The notes below the pieces were generated by a model. The model had not been told where the DNA came from. It did not search any database and worked only from the letters and a program-made list of their open reading frames with translations. This document shows, in pieces, positions 36,680-46,268 of a stretch of 64,000 nt of DNA; position 1 is the first letter of the stretch, and each line of letters starts with the position of its first letter. The stretch is from positions 93,083 to 157,082 of the forward strand of contig JAAFJP010000012.1 of assembly GCA_013298125.1 (NCBI GenBank), given 5' to 3'. The position numbers were made by a program, and so were the translations under genes. The DNA comes from Cytophagales bacterium (GTDB lineage: Bacteria > Bacteroidota > Bacteroidia > Cytophagales > Spirosomataceae).

Positions 36680-37696
36680 TTATATAAAATTAACCTCCGC
36701 ACTCAAAGAAATTCCAAATTTCTCCAAAACAGAAGCCTGTACTTTTGCTGATAATGCTTTAATTTGTTCGCCCGTTCCTCCGCCATAATTTACTAAAACC
36801 AAGGCTTGGCGAGCGTGAACGCCTATTTGTCCGTCTCTAAATCCTTTCCAACCTGCCTGTTCGATTAGCCAACCTGCGGGGACTTTTACGGTTGTTTCGT
36901 TGATGGGATAACTTGGAATGTTCTCAAATCGTGCTTTCAAATCTTCATATTGCACCTTCGGGATTTCTGGGTTTTTGAAGAAACTTCCTGAGTTGCCAAT
37001 TTCGGCAGGGTCGGGCAATTTGCTTTTTCTGATGCTAATAACGGCATCACTTACTGCCTTGATACTCAATGATTTAACGCCCATTTCTTCTAACGTTTTC
37101 TGAATATCGCCGTAAGCCACTTTATAAACGGGTACTTTATTTAATTTGAAAGTTACGGAAGTGATAACATATTTTCCTTTGAATTGATGCTTGAAAACAC
37201 TTTCACGGTAACCAAAATGACAATCCGACAATTTGAAAGTTTCGATTTCGAGGGTTTCCAGATTCAGGGCTTGTAATTCCTCAAAAATATCTTTTATCTC
37301 CACGCCATATGCTCCAATGTTTTGCATTGGGGCAGCTCCCACCGTTCCTGGAATGAGAGACAGATTTTCCATACCAGCGTATTGATTTTCAACACAATAC
37401 ATCACTAATTCGTGCCAAACTTCGCCCGCACCCGCTTGTATATGTATGTGGGAATTGTCTTCAAAAACTTTATGAATGCCTTTCAGATTAATTTTTACGA
37501 CTAATCCTTCATAATTTTTTGTGAGTAAAATATTACTTCCTCCACCCAAAAATAATTTATCAATCGACTGATAATCAGGATTTTGAAGAATAGATTTTAG
37601 TTCTTCTACGGAATTAATTTCTACGAAAAAACGAGCCGTAGCTTCTAATCTGAAGGTATTGTATGGTTTTAGGGATATGTTTTGTTGTATGGTCAT
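36680..37696 (-). CDS. murB: UDP-N-acetylenolpyruvoylglucosamine reductase
   Basis: 338 residues from the ATG at 37696 (MTIQQNISLKPYNTF); the longer frame to 37759 is a gap repeat and rejected. FAD-binding FLGGGSNILLTKNYEGLVV, GTVGAAPMQNIGAYG, the catalytic Ser in GNSGSFFKNP and the C-terminal GWLIEQAGWKG are the MurB marks. It makes UDP-N-acetylmuramate for peptidoglycan. First gene of the minus-strand run ending with kdsA; the ATPase start is 9 bases past its stop. Confidence 0.96.
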   Translation of the reverse strand: MTIQQNISLKPYNTFRLEATARFFVEINSVEELKSILQNPDYQSIDKLFLGGGSNILLTKNYEGLVVKINLKGIHKVFEDNSHIHIQAGAGEVWHELVMYCVENQYAGMENLSLIPGTVGAAPMQNIGAYGVEIKDIFEELQALNLETLEIETFKLSDCHFGYRESVFKHQFKGKYVITSVTFKLNKVPVYKVAYGDIQKTLEEMGVKSLSIKAVSDAVISIRKSKLPDPAEIGNSGSFFKNPEIPKVQYEDLKARFENIPSYPINETTVKVPAGWLIEQAGWKGFRDGQIGVHARQALVLVNYGGGTGEQIKALSAKVQASVLEKFGISLSAEVNFI

Positions 37697-37710
37697 TCTT
37701 TTCAATGAGT

Positions 37711-37786
37711 GAATGAGTGATTGAGTGAATGAAAGAATAAAAATGCTACTTAAAAACATTCCCTCATTCTTTCATTCACTCATTCT
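37711..37786. repeat. GAATGAGTGA-type inverted repeat
   Basis: Units GAATGAGTGATTGAGTGAAT and CATTCACTCATTC pair across 37738-37766. A gap filler that also makes a false N-terminal extension of murB. Confidence 0.75.
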
Positions 37787-37887
37787 ATCATTAAAATAAG
37801 CAAAAGCAAAGTTACAATTAGCAAAGGGTATTTCAAGTATTTAACAAAAATTGTATCTTTGGGAATTAATGACTATCACTAAAATCC

Positions 37888-38505
37888 ATGAAAAAATATA
37901 ATCCTTTTGTTTTATCAATCTTATGGCTTTGTATCAATGCCTGTGCTACTTCGACTGTCGTCAAAAGTGGCGGGAATAGTTCGGGTACGACTACGACTTC
38001 ATCGGGTGGAAACACCTCCACAACTACGAATCAATCTCCTTCAAAAAAGAATGATAAAGTCTATGAAGAAGACTTGTCTCAATATCGCCCGAGGTTCAAA
38101 GCTGTCAATGAAGTAAGTACACAATCCTCTGAATCACAGCCAGTTCAGGCTTCAAAATCTGTTATTTCGGACTCACCTTTACACGTAAATAAACGTCTGG
38201 ATGCAGTCTTAGACACGATTGCAATGAGGAATAAAGCGGTGAAGTTTACCAATGGATTTCGTATTCAGATATACGTGGGCAATGACCGTAAGGCGGCAGA
38301 TGATGCCAAAATTTATACGTATCAAAAATACCCCGAAATATTCCCCTATTTGAGTTTCCAACAACCAATTTATAAAGTAAAAGTTGGTGATTTCTTAAAT
38401 AGAATGGATGCAGAACGATATTTTTCTGATATTAAAGAAACCTATCCTTCCGCTATGATTTTGCCTGATAGAGTGGAGATTAAGAAGGGGATAATGGTGA
38501 AGTAA
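37888..38505 (+). CDS. SPOR-domain lipoprotein
   Basis: 205 residues. Lipoprotein start with INACATS (Cys19), then a low-complexity Gly/Ser/Thr linker (about 25-55) and a C-terminal SPOR domain from about 125: GFRIQIYVGNDRKAADDAK and YKVKVGDFLNRMDAERYFSDI. SPOR domains bind peptidoglycan glycan strands, often at the division site, so this probably links the outer membrane or periplasm to the wall. The stop is 25 bases before the CoA-transferase ATG, so the two may share a transcript. Confidence 0.87.
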   Translation: MKKYNPFVLSILWLCINACATSTVVKSGGNSSGTTTTSSGGNTSTTTNQSPSKKNDKVYEEDLSQYRPRFKAVNEVSTQSSESQPVQASKSVISDSPLHVNKRLDAVLDTIAMRNKAVKFTNGFRIQIYVGNDRKAADDAKIYTYQKYPEIFPYLSFQQPIYKVKVGDFLNRMDAERYFSDIKETYPSAMILPDRVEIKKGIMVK

Positions 38506-38530
38506 AGTATTGAAAAAAAACCATAAAACT

Positions 38531-39943
38531 ATGATAAATAAGACCATCAAAGACGCACAAACTGCCGTGGCGGATATTCCAGACAATGCAACCTTAATGT
38601 TGGGAGGATTTGGCTTGTGTGGCATTCCTGAAAACTTGATTAGTGCCTTATTGCAATCGGGCATAAAAAACTTAACCTGCATTTCTAATAATGCGGGCGT
38701 TGATGATTTCGGGATTGGGCTTATGCTCAAAACTCGACAAGTCAAAAAGATGATTTCTTCGTATGTGGGTGAAAATCAAGAGTTTGAACGCCAATTATTG
38801 TCGGGCGAATTAGAAGTTGAACTCATCCCGCAAGGGACACTCGCCGAGCGTATTCGGGCGGGAGGTGCGGGTATTCCTGCCTTTTTTACCCCTGCGGGCA
38901 TCGGTACGGAAGTGGCAGAAGGTAAAGAAATTCGAGAATTCGATGGTAAAAAATATTTATTAGAATCATGGCTCAGGGCGGATTTTAGTTTGATTAAAGC
39001 ATGGAAAGGTGATACGGCGGGCAATCTCGTTTTTAAAGGAACAGCCCGAAATTTTAGCCCAATGATGGCTGCCGCAGGGAAAATTTGTATTGCAGAAGTA
39101 GAAGAACTCGTACCCGCAGGAATGTTAAATCCTAACGAAATTCACGTCCCAGGCATTTACGTTCAACGAATTTTTGAAGGAAAAAATTATGAAAAAAGAA
39201 TTGAGCAAAAGACTATTTCAAAACCTGTCGTTAAAAATAATTTGATTGAAGATAAGCCTAAATTGGGCGTTGGTTTAGATAAAAATCAAATTGCCAAGAG
39301 GATTTCGCAAGAACTAAAAGATGGTTATTACGTCAATCTGGGCATTGGAATACCTACTTTGGTGGCAAATTATATTCCCAAAAACATCAATGTTGTCCTG
39401 CAATCCGAAAATGGTCTTTTGGGCATTGGACCATTCCCCGATGAAGAAAATGTTGATGCTGATTTGATAAATGCAGGTAAGCAAACTATCACGATGCAAG
39501 CGGGTTCATCCTTGTTTAGTTCTGCCGAGAGTTTTGCGATGATTAGAGGCGAACACGTTGATTTGACGATTTTAGGAGCAATGGAGGTCTCCGAAAATGG
39601 CGATATTGCCAACTGGAAAATCCCAGGCAAGATGGTGAAAGGCATGGGCGGAGCAATGGATTTAGTGGCTTCTGCCAAAAATATCATCGTAGCGATGCAA
39701 CACGTCAGCAAAGACGGGAAGTCTAAGTTGCTGAAAACCTGCACTTTACCCATTACAGGAATTAATTGTGTCAAAAAAATTGTAACCGAATTGGCAGTTT
39801 TGGAGGTCTTGCCCGAAGGAGGTTTTAAATTATTAGAAACCGCCCCAGGTATCACGGTCGAGGATGTGAAAAAAGCTACGGAGGGGAAATTGATTATTGA
39901 GGGAGAGATTCCTAAAATGGAACTTAGAGGGTTAGAGGATTAG
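38531..39943 (+). CDS. fused alpha-beta 3-oxoacid CoA-transferase (SCOT type)
   Basis: 470 residues from the ATG at 38531. The alpha half has MLGGFGLCGIPENLI and NNAGVDDFGIGL; after a short linker (about 225-240) the beta half has YVNLGIGIPTLVANYI and the catalytic Glu in LQSENGLLGIGPFP. The enzyme moves CoA between succinyl-CoA and acetoacetate or a similar acid, in the cytoplasm. In many bacteria the two halves are separate genes (scoA/scoB); here they are one protein, as in animal SCOT. Confidence 0.92.
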   Translation: MINKTIKDAQTAVADIPDNATLMLGGFGLCGIPENLISALLQSGIKNLTCISNNAGVDDFGIGLMLKTRQVKKMISSYVGENQEFERQLLSGELEVELIPQGTLAERIRAGGAGIPAFFTPAGIGTEVAEGKEIREFDGKKYLLESWLRADFSLIKAWKGDTAGNLVFKGTARNFSPMMAAAGKICIAEVEELVPAGMLNPNEIHVPGIYVQRIFEGKNYEKRIEQKTISKPVVKNNLIEDKPKLGVGLDKNQIAKRISQELKDGYYVNLGIGIPTLVANYIPKNINVVLQSENGLLGIGPFPDEENVDADLINAGKQTITMQAGSSLFSSAESFAMIRGEHVDLTILGAMEVSENGDIANWKIPGKMVKGMGGAMDLVASAKNIIVAMQHVSKDGKSKLLKTCTLPITGINCVKKIVTELAVLEVLPEGGFKLLETAPGITVEDVKKATEGKLIIEGEIPKMELRGLED

Positions 39944-40105
39944 AGAAAAATAAGATTCATAAGTAGTCGAATGTAATTAAAAGACGTTCATTTATTATAG
40001 ATTATCGGTTGCTACAAAAAAACTTTGTTTAAATAGAATGAGCTATTTATCTCTAATTCTCTAAACTTTTAATTTTATTTTTTAACTTAACAACTAAAAC
40101 TAACC

Positions 40106-40453
40106 ATGCACAACATCGGACTTTACATTCTCTCATTTTTCTTTACGGCAGCGGGTATTTACCATTTTGTAAAACCCAAATTTTACCTTTACATGATGCC
40201 TCCATACATTCCCAATCATAAATTGATGGTTTGGTTGAGCGGTGTTATGGAGGTTATTTGTGGCATTGGTTTATTGTTTTCAGCTACTCAATCACTCTCC
40301 GCCTGGGGAATAATTGCAATGTTGATAATATTCTTCACAGTTCATATTTTTATGCTTACTTCTGATAAATTTCATAAGTTTCCCAAGGCACTTCTTTGGG
40401 GGCGAATTCCCTTGCAGTTTGCGTTTATTTATTGGGCATACCTTTACGTATAA
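40106..40453 (+). CDS. DoxX-like small membrane protein
   Basis: 115 residues with four membrane helices: LYILSFFFTAAGIYHFVKP, then IPNHKLMVWLSGVMEVICGIG, then SAWGIIAMLIIFFTVHIFML and PLQFAFIYWAYLYV. The GIYHFVKP...SGVMEVICGIGLL pattern is that of DoxX/MauE-like proteins. Their role is unclear; some are tied to sulfur or quinone metabolism. Single gene closed by a strong terminator. Confidence 0.78.
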   Translation: MHNIGLYILSFFFTAAGIYHFVKPKFYLYMMPPYIPNHKLMVWLSGVMEVICGIGLLFSATQSLSAWGIIAMLIIFFTVHIFMLTSDKFHKFPKALLWGRIPLQFAFIYWAYLYV

Positions 40454-40482
40454 GCTTCTAATTATCAGCAATATATTACTAT

Positions 40483-40526
40483 AAAAGTCTATTAATCAGC
40501 AATATAATGCTGATTAATAGACTTTT
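40483..40526 (+). terminator. intrinsic terminator after DoxX-like gene
   Basis: Perfect 19-base stem AAAAGTCTATTAATCAGCA / TGCTGATTAATAGACTTTT with a 6-base loop and U-run. Confidence 0.9.
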
Positions 40527-40604
40527 GCACGTTTTTACTTTCTAATTAGCCAACTTATTTTTAAATTGTATAAGTATTGAAAATATCACTTTATCAAATT
40601 TTTT

Positions 40605-43600
40605 ATGAAACACTTTTTACGTATTCTGGGAATAGTTCTGTTATTATCCAACGGACTATTTGCCCAAGAACAAACCATTAATGGAAAAATTACTGATGAC
40701 AAAGGGGAAACTCTCCCAGGAGTGAGCATCAGTGTGCAAGGGACAACCAAAGGAACAACCTCGGATGTAAACGGTAAGTTTTCCATCAAAGCATCAACTG
40801 GTAATACTTTGGTTTTTACGTATGTGGGTATGGTTACTCAGAAGATAAATCTGACGAAAATAACCACCCTGAATGTAATACTCAAACAAGATGCTTCTGA
40901 ATTAGAGGAGGTTACCGTTACGACGGCTTTTGGTTTAGATAAAAATAAACGTTCTTTGGGTTATGCCACTCAAACTGTTAGTGGTGATGATATTGCGGAG
41001 TCAGGGCGTGAAAATATCTTTAATGCCCTACAATCAAGAGTAGCTGGTGCAACCATCAATGCCACCTCGGGAGCTCCTGGGGCATCTTCTGCCATTGTAC
41101 TTCGTGGTTTCAATTCGTTGAGTGGTAATAATTCACCCTTGATTGTGATTGACGGTTTGCCCATCAATAACTCCACTCTGAATCAAGGACAATTAGCCAC
41201 GGGAGGGTCTAATAGAGACAATGACTTCTCTAATCGCTTGGCGGATATTAATCCCAACGATATTGAAAGTCTGACTGTATTGAAAGGTCCAGAAGCCACT
41301 TCACTCTATGGAATTGATGCTGGTAGTGGAGCGATTATCATCAAAACCAAAAAAGGACAGGCGGGTAAACCCAAAATTTCATACAACAATTCTTTCAGAG
41401 TTGACCAAAATTATTTGTTCCCAGAAGCTACTCAAACGGTTTATGGTACAGGAAATCAAGGTTTTTCTACCACAACTCGTTCACTTTTTGGACCAAAAAT
41501 TCCCGCAGGTACGCCCGTGTATGATAATTTAAGAAATTTCTTTCAAGATGCTTTGTCTGCCCAACACAATTTGTCTGTTAACGGGGGTAAAGACCGTTTT
41601 ACTTACCGTGCTTCTTTGGGAACGCTTAATCAAAAAGGGACAGTTCCAAATACTTCGGCAGATAGATATAATGGTAAATTGACTTTGGGGTATTCATCTC
41701 TAAATAAAAAATTAGATGTATCATTATCAGGCACTTATACTGAGAGTAAAAATGTCAAGGCAATAAAAGGAGCAATTGGTAATAGTTTAACGGATGGAGG
41801 GTATATGGTAGGACTTCTATCTTGGCCCGTTACTGATGATGCAAGTGTTTATGAAAAATCTTCTGATGTTCGCCGTAGATTTTTTGATAGCGATAACTTT
41901 GCTGAATCCGATAACCCTTACTGGACTGTCAATAAAAATAAAAGTGAAGATGTCACTTACAGAAGAATTTATAATCTCTCAATTACTTACAAACCTTTAG
42001 ATTGGCTTACTTTGATAGCAAAAGGAAGCCGAGATGGATATAATCAAAGCGGGTATTCGTTCTTTCATCCAAGTTCTAACGCATTCTTTAATGTTGGCGG
42101 ACAATTGGAAGAATATACCCAAGATTTTCGTGGATTGAGTGGTGTATTCATTGTGGGGGCAAGTAAAAAAATTAACTCAAAAATCAGCATGGATTTGAGA
42201 GTTGGAACAGCAGTTGATGATTTTAAAACCGAGACTTTCTCTAAGCGTGGACAAGGTCTGGTAAAACAAGTTGTAGGAAACTCACTATATCTTCCAGAAT
42301 TTAGAACCATTAATCCTGCCACATATTTGGATAGTCGTTCATTGGGACGAGATACCCTGACGCTCAGACGTTTACAAGGCGTTTTTGGTGAATATGTTTT
42401 GAGTTATGACAAATGGCTAACGCTAACCGTTACGGGACGTAATGACTGGACTTCAACGCTTCCAGAAAATGCTCGTTCGTTTTTCTATCCAGCCACCAGT
42501 TTGGCTTTTATATTTAGTGATTTAATGCCTAAGAGCAAAGTCTTTACGTATGGTAAGTTGCGTGCTTCGGTTGCTCAAACTGCCAAAGATATTTCGCCTT
42601 ATGGTTCACAATCAGTTTATGCAAAACAATTAACAAGTGGTTTGGGCTATGGATATGGTTTTACGAATAATAACCCATTCATCGTTCCTGAACGCCAAAG
42701 CACTTATGAAATTGGAACTGAATTGAAATTCTTTAAGGGTAGATTAGGAATTGATGCCGCCTATTATAACACTAAAAATATCGGTCAAATCGTGCGTGGT
42801 GTGCGTTTAAGCTACGGTTCGGGCTTTATTTTATCAACCCTCAATGTTGCTGATACTCGCAATGAAGGTGTTGAACTTATTGTTACTGGTCAGCCAATTG
42901 TTTCTAAAAACTTGGTTTGGAACACTACTTTCAACTTTGCTTCAACTAAAAATGAGGTATTAAACTTACCCTCAAATATTCCCGAATATTATAATTCAGA
43001 TACTTTCGTGAGTGGTTTCAGAAATGGTTTGATTCCAGGAGGCTCAACTACATCAATCACGGGACAAGATTATCTTCGTAACACAAAGGGGCAAATTTTA
43101 ATTGACCCAGGCACAGGAAACCCATTGGTAAATCCAAATTATCAGAAAATTGGAGAACGTAATCCTGATTTTACGTTGGGCGTAAATAACAGTTTTAGTA
43201 TCTACGGAAAGTTCAATTTTTCTTTTCTGTTAGATATTAGAAAGGGCGGAGATATTATGAACGGAACGGCTTATGCTCGTACTCTGGTAGGACATACCGC
43301 CATCACACTTAACCGTGAAAAAGCTCAAATTGTACCAGGTGTATTGAACGATGGTTTACAAGAAACTGACAAGCCAACGGTGAATACTATTCAAATATTC
43401 CCTCAATCAACTACCTACTACCAAGACGGAAGAATCTATCCCGTAAATTTCATGGAGAGAGGCGTTAATTGGCTTCGTTTACGTCAGCTATCATTAAGTT
43501 ATTCACTTCCAAAAAGTTTCTTGAGCGGAATTGGATTTGAAAATGCCAGTGTGTTTGTTAATGGAACAGATTTGTTCATTTTAACGAATTATTCAGGAGC

Positions 43601-43730
43601 AGACCCAACTGCAACTAATTCAAATAACGCTTCAACGCAGGGAATTGGTGGTTTTGGTATCGACTGGTTTTCAACCTCAATTCCACGTGGATTTTCAGCG
43701 GGTATCAGAGTTGATTTCAAAGTAAAGTAA
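40605..43730 (+). CDS. SusC/RagA-family TonB-linked outer membrane transporter, second locus
   Basis: 1041 residues. Signal peptide MKHFLRILGIVLLLSNGLFA, carboxypeptidase-D-like domain at about 25-100 (GKITDDKGETLPGVSISVQG), plug from about 105 with SPLIVIDGLPINN and VLKGPEATSLYGIDAGSGAI, then the barrel. It differs from the SusC at 2691 in having a short plain leader and a SVTVLKGP-type plug. The plug variant IDAGSGAIIIKTKKG is typical of SusC subfamilies paired with SusD-like_2 proteins. Forms an operon with the next two genes. Ligand unknown. Confidence 0.96.
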   Translation: MKHFLRILGIVLLLSNGLFAQEQTINGKITDDKGETLPGVSISVQGTTKGTTSDVNGKFSIKASTGNTLVFTYVGMVTQKINLTKITTLNVILKQDASELEEVTVTTAFGLDKNKRSLGYATQTVSGDDIAESGRENIFNALQSRVAGATINATSGAPGASSAIVLRGFNSLSGNNSPLIVIDGLPINNSTLNQGQLATGGSNRDNDFSNRLADINPNDIESLTVLKGPEATSLYGIDAGSGAIIIKTKKGQAGKPKISYNNSFRVDQNYLFPEATQTVYGTGNQGFSTTTRSLFGPKIPAGTPVYDNLRNFFQDALSAQHNLSVNGGKDRFTYRASLGTLNQKGTVPNTSADRYNGKLTLGYSSLNKKLDVSLSGTYTESKNVKAIKGAIGNSLTDGGYMVGLLSWPVTDDASVYEKSSDVRRRFFDSDNFAESDNPYWTVNKNKSEDVTYRRIYNLSITYKPLDWLTLIAKGSRDGYNQSGYSFFHPSSNAFFNVGGQLEEYTQDFRGLSGVFIVGASKKINSKISMDLRVGTAVDDFKTETFSKRGQGLVKQVVGNSLYLPEFRTINPATYLDSRSLGRDTLTLRRLQGVFGEYVLSYDKWLTLTVTGRNDWTSTLPENARSFFYPATSLAFIFSDLMPKSKVFTYGKLRASVAQTAKDISPYGSQSVYAKQLTSGLGYGYGFTNNNPFIVPERQSTYEIGTELKFFKGRLGIDAAYYNTKNIGQIVRGVRLSYGSGFILSTLNVADTRNEGVELIVTGQPIVSKNLVWNTTFNFASTKNEVLNLPSNIPEYYNSDTFVSGFRNGLIPGGSTTSITGQDYLRNTKGQILIDPGTGNPLVNPNYQKIGERNPDFTLGVNNSFSIYGKFNFSFLLDIRKGGDIMNGTAYARTLVGHTAITLNREKAQIVPGVLNDGLQETDKPTVNTIQIFPQSTTYYQDGRIYPVNFMERGVNWLRLRQLSLSYSLPKSFLSGIGFENASVFVNGTDLFILTNYSGADPTATNSNNASTQGIGGFGIDWFSTSIPRGFSAGIRVDFKVK

Positions 43731-43757
43731 TCAAGTTCATTAACAGACATTAAGAAA

Positions 43758-45302
43758 ATGAAAAAAATATTCATATTATCAATTTTGGCATTCAGTACGT
43801 TTTCATGTAAAAACTATATTGAAGAAGCCTTCAAAAATCCGAATGCACCAACAGAAGTTGCCCCTTCGGAAGCCCTCCCCGCACTGTTTGCCAATATGGC
43901 AGGTGGAATTCAGTTTGATTCTCGCTTCACAGGAAGATACGTTCAGTATTGGACAATTACTTCAAATAGTGGCTCTTGGGATAGACAAGGCTACGACCCT
44001 AATTCCGACAATGGAGGCGAGAAGTGGAGAATGCACTATTGGTTGTTGGGGCAAAATGTAAACAACATGATTCGTGATGCTCGCAAAGAAAACAAGCCCG
44101 AGTATGTAGGTGCTGGGTATGCCATTTTTGCTTGGAGTTGGTTGAATTTGACAGATTACCATGGGGACGTTATTTTAAGACAAGCCTTTGATACTGAAAG
44201 ACTTACTTTTGAGTACGACTCACAGGAAGACGTTTACAAGTATGTAGCTGTACTTTGTGATTCGGCTGAAAATAATTTAAAAAGAGCCTCATCAAAACAA
44301 ATATCAGCCGATTTTATTAATGCTGATAAATGGTTTTATGGGGGTAATATGACGAAATGGCAAAAGTTTGTCAATGGAGTTCGGGCAAAATTAGCTCACC
44401 GTTATTCTTTGAAAAGTACTTACAAACCCGATGATGTTATCAAAAATGTAGATGCATCAATTGCAAGTTTAGACGATGAAGCGATGGTGCAGTATAATAA
44501 TGGTGCTGCATCTTCAAGTGATGCTAATTTCTTTGGACCTCGCCGTGCAAATATGCCCCTTTACCGTCAATCAGATTACGTAATTCGTTTAATGGACGGA
44601 ACGGTTTACACAGGAGTAAAAGACCCACGAATGGCGTATCTTTTTAAACCCAGTGACGATGGAGTTTTTAGAGGTATTACTATGAATTTAGGAGAGAGCA
44701 CTACTTTGCCAGCCAACAGGAAAACATACAATTTCTTTGGATTAGCAACAAATGCCGCCCCAGTTGGAGGACCCGATGCTAATTCACGAAGTTTTTTTAA
44801 GAATAATGCAAAATTCCCAATTATGACTTTGGCTGAATTACAATTTATCAAATCGGAAGCAGCTTTTTTGAAAGGTGATAAAAACTTAGCGTACACAGCT
44901 TTTCAGGCGGGGATCAAAGCTAATTTTGATATGTTCACAAGAAACTATACAGGTTACAAAGATTTTACTCCTGCCGAAGTGAGTGCTTACATCACAGCAG
45001 TAAGCCCAAAAATTGCCAGTGAATTAACCATCAAGGATATCATGGTTCAAAAATATTTGGCATTATGGGGTTATGGTTTTGAAGAAACTTGGGTGGACTT
45101 ACGTCGCTATCAATACAGTCCAGACGTATATCCAACTTGGACTTTGGCAACATATTATCCCGATAATTTGAGCAAGAATGTTTACCGTGTACGTCCAAGA
45201 TACAATTCTGAATATCTTTGGAATGTGGAGGCACTGAAAAAAGTGAAAGGACTTGATGCAGATTACCATACAATTCCAACGTTTTTTGCCATAAAAAATT
45301 AA
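43758..45302 (+). CDS. SusD-like_2 outer membrane lipoprotein
   Basis: 514 residues. Lipobox TFSCKNY (Cys17), then EEAFKNPNAPTEVAPSEALP, the start of the SusD-like_2 family, distinct from the SusD at 1056. It carries TPR-like helices and the ligand-facing loops of SusD proteins. Starts 27 bases after the SusC stop. It captures the ligand on the cell surface for the SusC partner. Ligand cannot be inferred. Confidence 0.92.
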   Translation: MKKIFILSILAFSTFSCKNYIEEAFKNPNAPTEVAPSEALPALFANMAGGIQFDSRFTGRYVQYWTITSNSGSWDRQGYDPNSDNGGEKWRMHYWLLGQNVNNMIRDARKENKPEYVGAGYAIFAWSWLNLTDYHGDVILRQAFDTERLTFEYDSQEDVYKYVAVLCDSAENNLKRASSKQISADFINADKWFYGGNMTKWQKFVNGVRAKLAHRYSLKSTYKPDDVIKNVDASIASLDDEAMVQYNNGAASSSDANFFGPRRANMPLYRQSDYVIRLMDGTVYTGVKDPRMAYLFKPSDDGVFRGITMNLGESTTLPANRKTYNFFGLATNAAPVGGPDANSRSFFKNNAKFPIMTLAELQFIKSEAAFLKGDKNLAYTAFQAGIKANFDMFTRNYTGYKDFTPAEVSAYITAVSPKIASELTIKDIMVQKYLALWGYGFEETWVDLRRYQYSPDVYPTWTLATYYPDNLSKNVYRVRPRYNSEYLWNVEALKKVKGLDADYHTIPTFFAIKN

Positions 45303-45322
45303 CATAAAACAGACTTATCAAA

Positions 45323-46096
45323 ATGAAATATATATCAATTATTGTTTTAACATTACTTTTTGCAGGATTATTTTCTTGTGAAAAAAATCTTATCGAAGCC
45401 AATCAGATATGGCAATTTGCCGACCCATTGAAGGCAAATTTAAAAGTAATAAATACGTACACTTCCAATATTCCAGCAGGAGCTCCTGGTGTGGGCGTTA
45501 CTCGCTTTTATGTATATCAAGATTTGGATAAACTCAACGGAAACGCTTTATCTTCGCCTGGTTCTTGGCCTGGGTCAGCTACGTATGCCTCTGTCAAGCC
45601 AGGTACAACAGCTTTCAATTTGATTTTAGACAGAAGAGTGGGTAATGATTACGGAAAACCTGTAAAAGGTGACACCGCTTTTTCTGATAGAGCAAGTATA
45701 GAAGCAGGTAAATATTATAGTATGTTTATGATTGGTGAGGCTCCAAAACAATCAATATGGACGATTGAAGATAAATTAGTTGAACCACAAGAAAACTTTT
45801 ATGCAGCTCGTTTTATCAATTTAGTGGTTTCGACAACTCCCAAGCCAGTTGATGTCTATTCTCGAAGAGAGAAAAAAAATTTAGCGACTAACTTGGCATT
45901 TAAGACAAGTACAGAATTTGTAAATATTCCAGTATCTACAATTGCTGATACCCTGGACGTTAGAGACACGGGAACTACAAAAATTTTGTACAGTGCCGTC
46001 AATTTCAATCCTGCCAGTAGGCGATCTTATACTTTTTACACCTACGGAAAAACAGGATTCGCTGCTGAGAGATTAAATTCTTATATTAATAAATAA
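45323..46096 (+). CDS. DUF4397-like surface lipoprotein
   Basis: 257 residues with lipobox LFSCEKN (Cys19). The two-domain beta content (LKVINTYTSNIPAGAPGVGVTRFYVYQDLDKL; later FYAARFINLVVSTTPKPVDVYSRRE and YSAVNFNPASRRSYTFYTYG) resembles DUF4397, a cadherin/Ig-like family found at the end of Sus loci. It begins 20 bases after the SusD-like gene and ends the operon before a terminator, so it probably works with that transporter as an extra surface binding protein. Confidence 0.72.
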   Translation: MKYISIIVLTLLFAGLFSCEKNLIEANQIWQFADPLKANLKVINTYTSNIPAGAPGVGVTRFYVYQDLDKLNGNALSSPGSWPGSATYASVKPGTTAFNLILDRRVGNDYGKPVKGDTAFSDRASIEAGKYYSMFMIGEAPKQSIWTIEDKLVEPQENFYAARFINLVVSTTPKPVDVYSRREKKNLATNLAFKTSTEFVNIPVSTIADTLDVRDTGTTKILYSAVNFNPASRRSYTFYTYGKTGFAAERLNSYINK

Positions 46097-46112
46097 GTAC
46101 TTTATATTATGT

Positions 46113-46146
46113 AAAAAACGTTGTCCTTCAAAAGGCAACGTTTTTT
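46113..46146 (+). terminator. intrinsic terminator after the second Sus operon
   Basis: AAAAAACGTTG / CAACGTTTTTT arms (11 bases) with an inner CCTT/AAGG pair; runs of A and T on both sides. Confidence 0.9.
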
Positions 46147-46164
46147 ATGTCTAAAAAATAAAAA

Positions 46165-46228
46165 TGTTATGCTTGCATACTATTTTATTTGTAACTATTT
46201 TTACAAAAAATTGTATGCAAGCATAACA
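46165..46228. repeat. 16-bp perfect inverted repeat with TATGCTTGCATA core
   Basis: TGTTATGCTTGCATAC (46165-46180) and GTATGCAAGCATAACA (46213-46228), 32 bases apart. Each arm holds a near-palindrome (ATGCTTGCAT), a possible operator for the acyl-CoA dehydrogenase gene or a gap repeat. Confidence 0.8.
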
Positions 46229-46268
46229 ATTTTATAATCAAAGGGTTAATATAAAAAAACTCAAAACA

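Noticed and set aside
37697..37759. Longer start of murB
   Set aside because: The first 21 residues are translation of a GAATGAGTGA repeat; MurB normally starts close to MTIQQNISLKPYNTF.
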